A stretch of DNA of 64,000 bases from Eretmocerus hayati (lineage: Eukaryota; Arthropoda; Insecta; Hymenoptera; Aphelinidae), in assembly GCA_029851415.1 (NCBI GenBank), contig CM056744.1, positions 57,809,797-57,873,796 of the forward strand, in the 5' to 3' direction. How positions within the stretch are numbered: the stretch's first letter is position 1; each line of letters begins with the position of its first letter. This document shows, in pieces, positions 50,547 through 61,394 of the stretch. Position numbers and translations under genes: made by a program. The notes beneath the pieces are model-generated. The model did no database searches. It had not been told where the DNA came from and worked only from the letters and a program-made list of their open reading frames with translations.

Positions 50547-52669
50547 CGTCCGTTCGCTGCATTCATTGCTCCTCTGAGCAATGTTAAAAAAATTTTCTTC
50601 CGTAAAAAAAATTTCCATTCGTTCCGTATTCTTCCCTCATATTGCTGGATATATAAGTTGTACTAAGAATAACCTCGCGAATTAGACTTCTTCTTAGGAT
50701 TTTGAACTATTGTTCCACGATACCGTGAAATTAAGAGTAGCATATCAAACATTTCAGTTGCAATAATTTCCTTCTTGAGTATCAACTTGATTTCGGAGAT
50801 TTCACTCGATTCTTAAAAGCAGTATTTAAAATATACAACCTCGGCTACAAGCTGAAGTTCAAGAAATGGAATCTGATGATCATCTCATTGCTCTAATATT
50901 TTAATCCAGCCGTTGAAAGGCAACTTTTGATTAATTATTGTTATGAAAGTTCAAGAAATCTTCGTGAATTCGATTAATAACATTTTACGGTCAGAATTTT
51001 GTCCAATACAAGATTAAAACAAATCAGTGATTTGATAGCTAAAATATTACTCTCAGAATTGTGTTTGGTATGTCAGGATGGCTGATTTATCGAGCGGTCT
51101 TAGGCCTACAGGAAGTTTTCCGGTGGACAGGAAAATTATTAAAGATATCTCATGATTCTAGGCCCGATGTTCGTGTCGATGGATTCTATACAATTCAAAA
51201 GATTAAATGATTTTACGGGATAAGTATGACATGGAATGATCCCAGTGACATCAAGGTCTTATAGGCTAATAATTCGCTCAAAAATTGCAATTACTTAATT
51301 ATTCAACAGACATCACAATTCTAGAATACTAGAATAAATCTAAGATTATAGACTACCTAAGTCTCTCCCTCGCAAGATAGTTATAATAGATCCAAGATAA
51401 CATTCATATTGTTGCGGTTCTGAGTACAACTCCATTCCGTCATTTTTTTCCGTTGTAGCGAGTTCTCGATCATATTGCAAATCAATAATTACTGTTTCCT
51501 CTTTCATTCATTGATGATCCTTCAAGTTGGAAAATTTCGATCATATTCTGTAGTATGTCACTGTTCGAATACCGTTTTCATCATGATCATAGCTAATTAT
51601 CCAGAGATTTCAATTTAATCCTCGTTATTCCGTGCTCCTTCGATCCTCGCTTTCCAGGATTTGATCCATTATTCATTCTCTCATTTTATTGATAATCAAT
51701 ATTATCTCATTGGTTCAGTTAAATTGGTAAACATTGCCAAAATTCTCTCTCTGTTCCTTGGAAATCGATCACAATTGAAATTCCATGGCTCCATCCATTC
51801 AGATTCATCAAAATCAGATCAAATTAGTATCAGCCTTCAGTGAAAGATTGAGAAAAATGGGCAATTTTGTGTATGATTGCAATTCATTAGTCCCGAGTTT
51901 CATCATTGCTGCTTGGTTCCTGAAACAAATCTTCTGACGATTAGTTAAGGGATACCCCCCAGGCAACAGACTCTTGCTTCTAGTATGAAAGGTACGCAGA
52001 AAGCATCCTTGATATTGACAGAAATTGGATCAAATGTTGCTGATTTTCATCACTCTGTAATAAATTGAATTGTTCGTCATGAAGAATTTAACTTGAGACT
52101 CGCTAACTACCGCTAACAGTGCAAATAATTAGAGTCAAGAGACTCAAGGTTCGATTTATTTGCCATATAGTGTCCGCGAAAATTGATCTCCAGCCACCGA
52201 ACAACATTTGGGCTTGATGAAAATTTATTTTCAATGGTCTAAAATAGTTCCCACCGTTTAAGTCGAGTTAGGTAAGGTTTTGCGAAAAATTACAAGAGAG
52301 CAGAAAGATGCGTCTTGACGAATTACACTATTTTACCTATCTTCATTTTTCCAATAGGAGCCACCTAAACTGAGAGATCTTTGATTCCCTCCCAGAATTG
52401 CCGTATATTTGGCTCAAAAATAGGTAATATTAATATTATTTCATTCCTCGGGTATTGGACCGGGAGAAAATTCCTTCTGAAATCTCTACAATTATTTGCC
52501 AATAACTTTTAATTATTCACAACGGTTTGTAATACCCCCTGTGATAACTTCTGTCAAGCTGAATTAAGAAATTAATAATGATTTAGGTCAAACTTGCTCA
52601 AATGCCTTGGTCCCCTATGTTTCTATTCCGGGCCACCCTTAATTTGACGCGAGTAATACAATAGTTCAA
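50547..52669. other. AT-rich stretch without recognised genes
   Basis: About 2.1 kb with many stops in all frames, simple AT-rich sequence and no repeat boundary that I can identify. Confidence 0.6.
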
Positions 52670-52677
52670 AGTCTGAA
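52670..52677. repeat. 8-bp target-site duplication of the P element, left copy
   Basis: AGTCTGAA, repeated exactly at 60204-60211. Eight base pairs is the duplication made by P-superfamily transposases. Confidence 0.93.
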
Positions 52678-52719
52678 CAGGGCCCTCCGACTCAGGCGAA
52701 AGAAAACGGCCAGAGTCTG
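52678..52719 (+). repeat. P element left terminal inverted repeat
   Basis: 42 bp. It matches the reverse complement of 60162-60203 at all but four positions (23, 29, 30 and 34); the outer 22 bp are identical. It begins with CA, as P-family ends do. Confidence 0.93.
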
Positions 52720-53277
52720 ACTAATTCGTTCCCCTAGCTCTAGATGGCGGTACCTCCGGGAACCGCGGTAGCGTTTGAAAGGGAAAGGCTATTCAGCCAG
52801 CGCAGCTGCATGAATCTGAGCTGCTGCCCCGCAAGAAAGGCAATCCGCTGTACATCTGTGCACGGGCTCAATGGAAGTGTAGGCGCAGGGTATTATAGCC
52901 TGCATGCGTGTCCGACCCTTCTTCTCAGGATCTACGTGACTGAACGTAATCTAATGCGACCCTGATCATTAATTATTTTCGCGGTAAGATAGTAAGGTAT
53001 AAGAGTTGTATGGAAGTACGGCTCAGAACAGGATCTTGAGAAAATAGGCACATAATCTGCAACTTGATCTGCGACCCATTTTCTCAGCATCCAGCTCTGA
53101 GCCGATTATTTGAGAAAACTCTTATACCTTCCTTGTCAACCCGAAAATAGATGTGCGATGCAACAAATATATGAAAATGCGAATATCGTTACTGTTGCTG
53201 CTGCTATATGGCCCCGTTGTTTTCCATTGTTCATTAATAATTGACCCGTTTTGGCCATGCGCCGATGATGTATATAA

Positions 53278-53480
53278 TTGATGATGATAAGTTGAGCGTG
53301 CGACTTATTTTTATGTTTTTCAACCGTGTAAAACACTATTACACTTGAGAACTCAATGAACAGGTAAGTAATTAAGATAATTGATAATGATAAGTCGAGC
53401 GTGCGACTAATTATTGCGTTTTTCAATCGTATAAAACACTATTACATATGAGAATTTAAGGAACAGGTCAGTAATCAAAA
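53278..53480 (+). repeat. 103-bp direct repeat in the 5' part of the P element
   Basis: Two copies starting at 53278 and 53381 (TTGAT.ATGATAAGT.GAGCGTGCGACT). Each ends in GAACAGGT(A/C)AGTAAT, a splice-donor-like string. A third, diverged end (GGGACAGGTAAGTGATC) closes the open stretch 53753-53935, which could be a 5' exon of the transposase gene. I cannot prove that exon. Confidence 0.55.
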
Positions 53481-54044
53481 GGTTCAACTGTTACAAGTGG
53501 TGACATCCGTGTTGTATGCACTTTTGAGCCTGGCAGCAGGTGTAAATGAAATGCGATTCAAATTTTTTCGCATCAAATATTAGCTAAAAATTTAATTAAT
53601 ATCTTAATATGATGCAGAACAAATTGAGATATGGTACTCAGATCCAATTCTACATTCGGCGCTGAATGATTCTCCAATGATTTTATTTTGATCATTTCGG
53701 AAATCTCTCGTCAAATACTGCGCGATTTTGCATTTTTTTTGGATTATTTTGCTTGTGGCTTTGTTTTGATATATTGACAGATTTAAAACTACTTCTTTGC
53801 CAATATCATGTTGTTTTCTTGGAACGTTGTGCTTTCGATGAGATCGAAGAGATAGAAAAGTATCTGGATGGACTAATAGGATCGGTTATCAAAGCGTCAT
53901 ATGATAACGAAGTGGATAATTTAAGGGACAGGTAAGTGATCAAAATATTGAAATGCGTGATAAAGAACGAAACAGATCCTCGATTGGCAATTTGTTGTGA
54001 GTGGATAATCGGTGACGAGGCAAATTCTAGTCCTGTACGAAGTA

Positions 54045-54430
54045 GACTTGCGAGACCCTTCCTTCTCTCGCTGGTCATCCACTTCCGAAAAAACTTTACT
54101 CGCCTCAGGATCTTTTCCTGAGCTCGGTCAAAGTCCTGAGGTTGTAGGAAAAAGGGTCTCGCAAAGTTAAGCAGCTTTCTGAGACCCTTCTTCTCATGAC
54201 TTTAGGACTTTGACCGAGCTCAGCCCGATCTGGCTTTTCAGCGAAAAAGATTCTGAGGCGAGTCCAATTTTTTTGGAAGTGGCTGACTGGCGAAAGAAAT
54301 CTTGGTATCTTATGGAAGATATTATGGAGCTTTGTGAGACCCTTCCTTCCAATGAACTCGGAACTTTGGCCGAGCTCAGCCAGGTATGGGTTTTCAATGG
54401 AAAATCTTCTCTGAGTATTGCCAAGCTTGG
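54045..54430. repeat. Inverted-repeat cluster 5' of the transposase start
   Basis: The segment 54050-54140 (ending TCGGTCAAAGTCCTGAGG) recurs inverted at about 54200-54300 (GGACTTTGACCGAGCTCAG ... GAGGCGAGT). A third, diverged unit lies at about 54335-54430 (ACTTTGGCCGAGCTCAG). The transcript could fold into a strong hairpin just upstream of the ATG at 54518. Confidence 0.65.
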
Positions 54431-54517
54431 ACAAAGATCTCAGACCCTAGTCAATTTTCAAAGCAAAAGTGGCAAAAGTTAGTTCATTTGTGACTTGCGT
54501 CCACGACACAAGTTGCG

Positions 54518-57500
54518 ATGTCCTTACGAAAGTCCAAAGAACATTGCATTGTGCCAGGTTGCTTATCAGACTATAAAATAAGTAACTATGGGATCCCTAA
54601 GGACCCTAATGTTGCAAAGCAATGGGTGGAAGTTATACAGAACGAAGCCCTGCATGGGCTCTCTCATAAAGATTTGCGGGATGAAAAGTTCAAAGTGTGT
54701 TGCCTCCACTTTGGTGATAATAGTGTAGATATCCTGAAGAATGGAAGGAAGCAGTTGAAACGAACAGCAGTTCCATCGCTTCGCCTGCCTACATCAACGC
54801 CAGAACTGAGTGAAAAGCGGCGCAGAATTGGTAAGTAAAAGTCAATTTTGCCTGTAATATATGAATTGATATTATTCACCATCATAATATTATATTATTC
54901 TCATTGATTTATCTCCTTCTTGATTATCTAATTATTCCTCGATATAACTTGATGTTCATGAATTGATTTCATAGACATCGGAGAGCCGCTCGAGGATCGT
55001 GAAACGTCGTCGTTATCAGTCGATTCATCATTCGATGTAGATCACCATAATGCGACTCTGATTAATCCGATAGAATTATCAGGTATTTATTTTTTGCAAA
55101 TAATATGTCATTATAATATGTTATAATATTGTGATTTTTCTGAATATCATTTCAACATACTCTTTATAACATTTTTTAGGTCCACGTAAATCAAAAGAAC
55201 ACTGTATAGTGCCCGGGTGCCTCTCAGATTATAAAGTTCGTAATTTTGGAATCCCAAAGGATCCTTTAATTGCGAGTAAGTGGATAGTAGCTGTACAAAA
55301 TGAAGCCCTGACCAAAAAATATCCACTACACGATGAATGGCGGAAAGAAGGCTTCAAGGTGTGCCATCTGCATTTTTGTGAGGGCAAGGATTACACCACT
55401 CTAGGAAATGGTAGATATCAGTTGATAAGAGATGCAGTACCATCAGGGCTCCTTCCATCTTCAACTTCAAACCAGCAATCAGACATGATTGGTAAGTTTC
55501 TTAAAAATAAATTACAAAAAATTTTCGAAATTGAAAAAAAATTCTTAAACTATAATTCGATTCGATTCTAGATCTCGAGAAAACTCCACAGGATTCTTAT
55601 CGAAAGTCTTTTGCCAAATCTCATACAAAATCACCTGCCATTGTTGACTCCCACTCAGATCAAAGTAAGATTTTGAGCACACAGGAGACTCCTGGTAATG
55701 TATACCCAATGAATCAACATATAAATTATTCATTCATCATATGTATGTTTCTAAATGCAGCTTCATTCATTTTTTAACAGATTTGGAAGTTGATGTCACT
55801 CCGAGTGGAAGTTTCTTGACAATGACTTCAAGTACGACTTCAGATGTACCATATGCTGATTCGGAGACAGAACAAGAGTCAAGTCCGTCAAATTCAGATG
55901 ACGAGTCCAGAGTTTTCGTACCCTCTACACGTAAAAAATATCGACGGAAGTTAGAAAACGAATTTCCAAGGGATACGACACGGATGAGTGGATTAAGCTC
56001 GGAAACTCCAGAGCAAGATGGTATGTAATGCTCGTTATAATTATTATCTTGATTTGTGTATTATAATTAAATATATGTATATATGTTTTTATTAATGTAC
56101 GATCATCCGACAGGTGCCGAGCCTTTACAGGAGCGTCAATCAAATGAAGCGAATTCTTTGTTGGGCCAATCGAGTTCTGAAGGCTGCTCAAATCTCACAG
56201 ACTTACTGTCAAGCAACCCAGTCTTTAGAGTCCGTGCACTTGAAACAGAAAATGCTCAGTTGAAGAAAGAAAATTCGACCCTGCGATCAGCTCTTAAAAC
56301 GAAGACCAAACGCTTGCAACAAACGCAGAGTGAATTGTATAAAAGAGGCAAGAAGTTAGTAAGGTAAATAACGTCAGTCGTGTACTACATCTTGATCAGT
56401 GAATTTAATATATATTCTTTATATTTACTTTGTGATAATCTTGACTTGTTTAGAAGTGGCGCGGCTACAAAAAGAGAAAAAGCAAAGAATTTCGAAGCAA
56501 AACGAATAGCCATGGCATTGGAACGCATGCCAGAGCCGAAAAAAACATGGGTCAAGATGTTGATCAGAAACATTGCCAGTCACAAAGGTAACCGTTTCAC
56601 GAGAAATGAGAAACTGCTTGCTCTCGCAATCTACAAGCGAGGGCCAGCTGCTTACAGGTGATTATTAATTATGCTTATACTTTTTTAAAAAGTGATCTGT
56701 CTTTATGCAGATGTGTTTTTTTTTCTCACAACATGTAGGTACGAGCAGGCACTTTTCGGACTACCAAGTGAATCAACTCTTCATGCTTTCATGCAGGAGA
56801 TACCAATTGAAACTGGTATCAGTCCATCGTCGAAAGAACACCTAAAAGAGATCGTAGAGGAACTAGATGAAGAAGGAAGGTATTGTGCAATCATCTGGGA
56901 CGAGACTGTACTGGATCCGCATCTCAGCCTTGATACTATCGCTGACGAAATCAAGGGTTGCGAAGAATGGGGTGAAGATAGGACCCCAAAAATTGCAACC
57001 GAGGTTGTTGTTTTCCATTTTCAAGGCCTGTACAAGGATTGGAAATGTCCTGTGGCTTTTGGGTTTGCACACAAGGCAACATCTGTCCCGCAGCTGATCA
57101 AGTGCTTCAAAGACACTGTTCAGCTTTCTGTAGACGTCAAATTGAGGGCTGTAGCAACATTTTGCGATCAAGGATCGAACAATGTTGGAGCTATCAACCA
57201 AATGCAAGCAGACACTACAGATGCAATTCGGAAAGAGCACAACCTTGAGAAACGTAAGTTCACTTATTTTTTTTCAATTTGTGAGGATAAATTTGGTGTC
57301 ATTATGAACTGGATATTGATGATTATCATTTTTAATATACGTAATTTAATATTATGTTCTATAATCGGTGCTTTTATCTTCCCAAATTCAGATGGTACCA
57401 TCTTCGTCCGAGGAGTTGAGTTGATCCCGTTCTATGACAACCCGCACATTTTGAAAAATGTCAGGAACAACCTCACGACGAAGACACTAGTGATGAATTC

Positions 57501-59027
57501 AAGATATGGACATCTTGATCCAGGTCGAAAAGAGGCCACCTGGGAACCTGTTGAAGTGACTTATAAAGTCGATGTTCATGGTTTCAACAGCGAGGAACGA
57601 AGGCTACCTCACATCCACGACCAACACGTCGTGAAAGAAAAAATCAAGAAAATGAATGTCAAACTAGCAGCTCAAGTTTTGAGCCATAGGTTTGCAGAGT
57701 TCATGAGAGAGCTGGCACAGATCGAAGGTATATAAATTCATTTCAATAATCCATTATTCTTGAATTTTTGATTTTGATTTTGATTCGATTTGGATTTTAC
57801 TTTCTATTTGAATTTTAGATTTGGATGCACCAATTCTGATAACCCATTCGATTCAAATCTTAATGTCCCTTCTTTAACCGTCAGTTACTCGACAGGTCTA
57901 TTAAAACTTAGCACCCTCTTGTTTCAGGCCCTATCTCATCCTACATCGGAGATCTTGTGATGCCGGTGGAATCAGAAGATACCGCAGAATGCCTCGATAT
58001 CTTCGACGAATCGTTTGATTTGCTCAACGGACAGGGCAGTGGTGACAAGCAAAAAGATCAGCGTTGTCCCATCACAGAGAAGAGCCACCATTTAGAGGCT
58101 CTGACTAAAATCAAGCAGCAATTATATAGGATGTGTTTCTGGGACACTGATGGCAAAGGAAAGTTGTTGAAACCGCATCACATTCCAAGCCTCAGCAACT
58201 TGATTAAGAACATCGACAACACATTTTTGCTGTGGAAGTGGACGTTGAAATTTGGCCAGAAGGAGTTGAACCAACGACGGATGAACCAAGATCCGGCAGA
58301 GAACTTCTTCGGGGACTGCAAGTCTATGTGTTACCGCAACAATGCCCCAACCACCCAGCAGTTCGGGCCTATATTCAGGACTGCTCTCATCAAAAATCTT
58401 TCTGGTAAGCATTCTATTGACGACAATAATTGTATGCCTGACCAGGGAGACTTTTTGATAACTTGGGACAAGCACGCCCAACGAGTCAGGTTAACTTTGC
58501 TAACGAATGATGGTGAAATTGATCTTTCATTTAGTTACGATCCAAAAAAGGTGCCTTTCCGCAGTAAATCGATCATGTTTCCTCCATTGAGTGATATTTT
58601 GAAAGATTGTAGTTCTAAAGTAAAAAATTGCACGCAGTGTTTCGAAATTTTGAAATCTGTCAACTGTGTCAATACTCTAGTCAACAAATATCAGGAGTGC
58701 AAGCTCATTTTGATCGAAGCTCTGCCAAATGTCTTCCACATGCCACGAATCGTAGCCCGCTTGAGTAACGAGTTGATGAAAAAAGTATTTTTCAATGCAT
58801 CAATCGAATGTTCTGAAAATCATATTCACGCACATCAAATATTTTCATCTTGTTTGTCAACTAAGTATATTTTATCTGTAATTTCTTATCTTAATCGAGT
58901 GATGGACGGAAAAGTTATTGTGAACGAGACTGAACGATTGAACTCTGTGATTAAGATGGCCCATGATATTCATTTGAAAACTCTTTATAAGAAGAATCGA
59001 GCAATTGTGAAGCCTACTAATGCGTGA
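54518..59027 (+). CDS. P-element transposase with two tandem THAP domains (ten exons)
   Basis: Predicted exons: 54518-54830, 54975-55082, 55180-55491, 55572-55694, 55781-56020, 56114-56363, 56454-56657, 56739-57253, 57392-57727, 57928-59027. All introns are GT-AG, phases match, and the sum is 3,501 nt (1,166 aa). An in-frame stop at 54491 makes ATG 54518 the first start. THAP 1 has C10, C15, C61, H64 and AVPSL; THAP 2 (exon 3) has C149, C154, C202, H205. A leucine-rich coiled coil follows at about 402-445, typical of P transposase oligomerisation. The RNase-H-like catalytic core shows D571 (IIWDETVL), D660 (FCDQGSNN), an insertion domain with PHILKNVRNNL, and NQDPAENFFG with E925. Human THAP9 and Drosophila P transposase are shorter, with one THAP. 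It should cut and paste the element via THAP binding near the ends. Splice sites are predicted, not shown. Confidence 0.9.
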
Positions 59028-59122
59028 TATGTAAGAATAAGAAATGAATATTAGATTATAAGATGCTATGACTGATCTTTTGACTTTGTGATATTACTGT
59101 AAATTAATCTTGTTGACTATTG

Positions 59123-59128
59123 AATAAA
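59123..59128 (+). promoter_or_regulatory. Polyadenylation signal of the transposase gene
   Basis: AATAAA about 95 bp after the stop codon, in an AT-rich 3' flank. Confidence 0.55.
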
Positions 59129-59533
59129 TATTCTGTACCATTTCGAAATTGTGTTGCGTCATACATTATTTATAAAGTAGAAACAAAATAATGATATTCT
59201 TTCGGTTTAAACCGCTTTGTACGCTCTAAAATAACTAAAATCGCATCTGTCTTTGAGATTTCTCGATCATTTTGCATTGCCTTTGCTTTTTACAAGTACA
59301 TCAATCAGATTCCAGTTTAGATAATTAATGGAACAAATATAATTCTTTCAAATTTAGAGCGTTTCTTACACTCAAAAATGACTGAAATCGCATCTACTTT
59401 AAATATGTCTCTTTTGATGAAGAATAACAAAAATAAAGAAAAAAAGTAAAGATCACCGCACTTTTCACAATTACGTGCATGTATTCCAAGTCAGAGTGTC
59501 CATACAAACATGCAAACTTGAACGTTCTGCATT

Positions 59534-59975
59534 TTACATGCATTTTGCATCGATTTTACAAATAATTCAGAGTTAGATTTTTCATGTACTAAAATTAATA
59601 AAACTTCGTCACTAAATGCATTTTGCATTATTTTGCATCGATTTTACAAATAATTCAGAGTTAGATTTTTCATGTACTAAAATTAATAAAACTTCGTCAC
59701 TAAATGCAATTTGCATTATTTTGCATCGATTTTACAAATAATTCAGAGTTAGATTTTTCATGTACTAAAATTAATAAAACTTCGTCACTAAATGCATTTT
59801 GCATTATTTTGCATCGATTTTACAAATAATTCAGAGTTAGATTTTTCATGTACTAAAATTAATGAAACTTCGTCACTAAATGCATTTTACATTATTTTGC
59901 ATCGATTTTACAAATAATTCAGAGTTAGATTTTTCATGTACTACAATTAATAAAACTTCGTCACTAAAACTTCTA
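59534..59975. repeat. 88-bp tandem repeat in the P element right arm
   Basis: Five near-identical units, with CGATTTTACAAATAATTCAG at 59551, 59639, 59727, 59815 and 59903, exactly 88 bp apart. Each includes TGCATTATTTTGCATCGAT and AATTAATAAAACTTCG. It lies between the gene and the right TIR, where transposase sites could be; that role is inference. Confidence 0.93.
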
Positions 59976-60161
59976 AACACGCATTCAACATGCGCCTGCA
60001 CGATGCAAAAGGCATGCATAGCGGAGAAGCTGGAGGAAGCAGAAGCGGCAGCCAGCCAGCAGCAGCAGCAACAGCTACATTACGGCGCGATATACCTATA
60101 GCGAGCGCGTGTTCTATATATATTACTCTAGCTTTCCGCCAGCTTTGCGCCAGCTCGCGCG

Positions 60162-60203
60162 CAGACTCTAGCCACTTTCTCTCGCCTGAGTCGGAGGGCC
60201 CTG
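60162..60203 (-). repeat. P element right terminal inverted repeat
   Basis: Reverse complement of the left TIR with four mismatches in 42 bp. It is followed by the AGTCTGAA duplication at 60204-60211. Confidence 0.93.
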
Positions 60204-60211
60204 AGTCTGAA
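60204..60211. repeat. 8-bp target-site duplication of the P element, right copy
   Basis: AGTCTGAA, an exact match to 52670-52677. Confidence 0.93.
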
Positions 60212-60899
60212 TCGGACGCAATCAACCGAACCTGATTGTCGCTCGTTCTCTCTGTAAGTATGTAATACTTGGCCATTGCGCATGTGCGTTATTTCATACA
60301 TCAGATCCCACCTGTTGATGAGTTTAAACGCCTCAGAGTAGGCCTAACACGATAGTGGATATTCGCATTTCTACGTCTCAGCTTTAGCACAATCATTTAT
60401 TCGTTAAAATTTCCAACTCCGAACTACTTTTCTGAGTCTCTTGCGTGGACGTACTCCACTGGACGCAGTACCTGTACAAGTACGTTATTGCAGACCTATC
60501 TAGCAGAAATTTCAGTCAAAGTTTTGTGGCGTAGATTAGCAGTCAGCCATGAGATTGCTCCCAGTGTTGAAATAATGAATGACAATTTTCAGCTGTCATT
60601 TTCGTGGCTTGTTTATATATCAGATATGTATTCTTTTAATTCTATACATAGTTATTATATCTCTATTCAAAAGAACTCAATACTTTGCGTTTATCATTTT
60701 CGGGTATTTCAGACAGTAGGGGTGATGGAAGAAAAAAGTCATTCTCATTGCCAAACTTATGCCAGGAGGTATAGTTGGATAGATCATTTTGAATGAAACT
60801 TTATTACTATGGACTCAAGCTTTTGATGCATATCCTGGTTTTCATCTTAAAGTCCCACTGATGATCCCCAGAGTACTTAATAACAGTCCCAGGTATGGA
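60212..60899. other. No recognised feature
   Basis: Unique-looking AT-rich sequence. A 102-codon open stretch at 60488 has no motif that I recognise and is probably chance. Confidence 0.5.
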
Positions 60900-61078
60900 C
60901 TGGAGACGCCATGATATGTATGTCTACGCTCTGACTCGAGACGGCATTGTATATATGTCTACACTCTGGTTTGGAGACGGCATTATATATATGTCTACAC
61001 TGTGGTTTAGAGACGGCATTGTATATAGATGTCTACGCTCTGACTCGAGACGGCATTGTATATATGTCTACGTTGACC
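60900..61078. repeat. 36-bp minisatellite, five units
   Basis: Units begin GAGACG at 60903, 60938, 60974, 61010 and 61047, with the body CATTGTATATATGTCTAC and a variable tail (CTCTGACTC or CTCTGGTTT). Spacing is 35-37 bp. Confidence 0.9.
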
Positions 61079-61394
61079 ATAAGACTTGATACATCAAAGG
61101 AAAATGTGATGAGTTGATTAGATGCGTCCTTCAGTATGTATTATTCTTCCAGATTACTGCCAACTTATGTACAAATGTTAAACTTTTCTGATACGCATAC
61201 CAATTTTGTGGTTGAAAGGCATACATATTTTGATCTGGCATGGCGTATACAGCATGAGTGTCAATAAATGTTTCATCAACCAGTCGGGGTACAATTTGAA
61301 TGTCTCATACAGGTAATAGTAGTTAGTACCATGTGATAGCATTTGGAGGTTTGAGTTAGAGTGATCCATTACTTGATTTTTCAGTTTCCAATGG

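Larger units (their letters stand above)
52678..60203 (+). mobile_element. Complete P-superfamily DNA transposon (7,526 bp)
   Basis: It is bounded by 42-bp terminal inverted repeats starting CAGGGCCCTCC and by perfect 8-bp duplications AGTCTGAA. It contains one intron-rich gene for a THAP-domain transposase that reads through without a defect. Within the ends are a subterminal palindrome (about 52987-53128, TAAGGTATAAGAG against CTCTTATACCTT), a 103-bp repeat, an inverted-repeat cluster 5' of the gene, and an 88-bp tandem repeat near the right end. It is an autonomous candidate rather than a domesticated THAP9-like host gene. Confidence 0.93.

Noticed and set aside
50208..50666. 152-codon open stretch
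   Set aside because: Low-complexity, tail rich in simple AT sequence, overlaps an LTR-like block; no motif.
54518..59027. Domesticated THAP9-like host gene
   Set aside because: Flanking TIRs and an exact 8-bp duplication show a mobile element; domestication would need evidence of a fixed, conserved locus.
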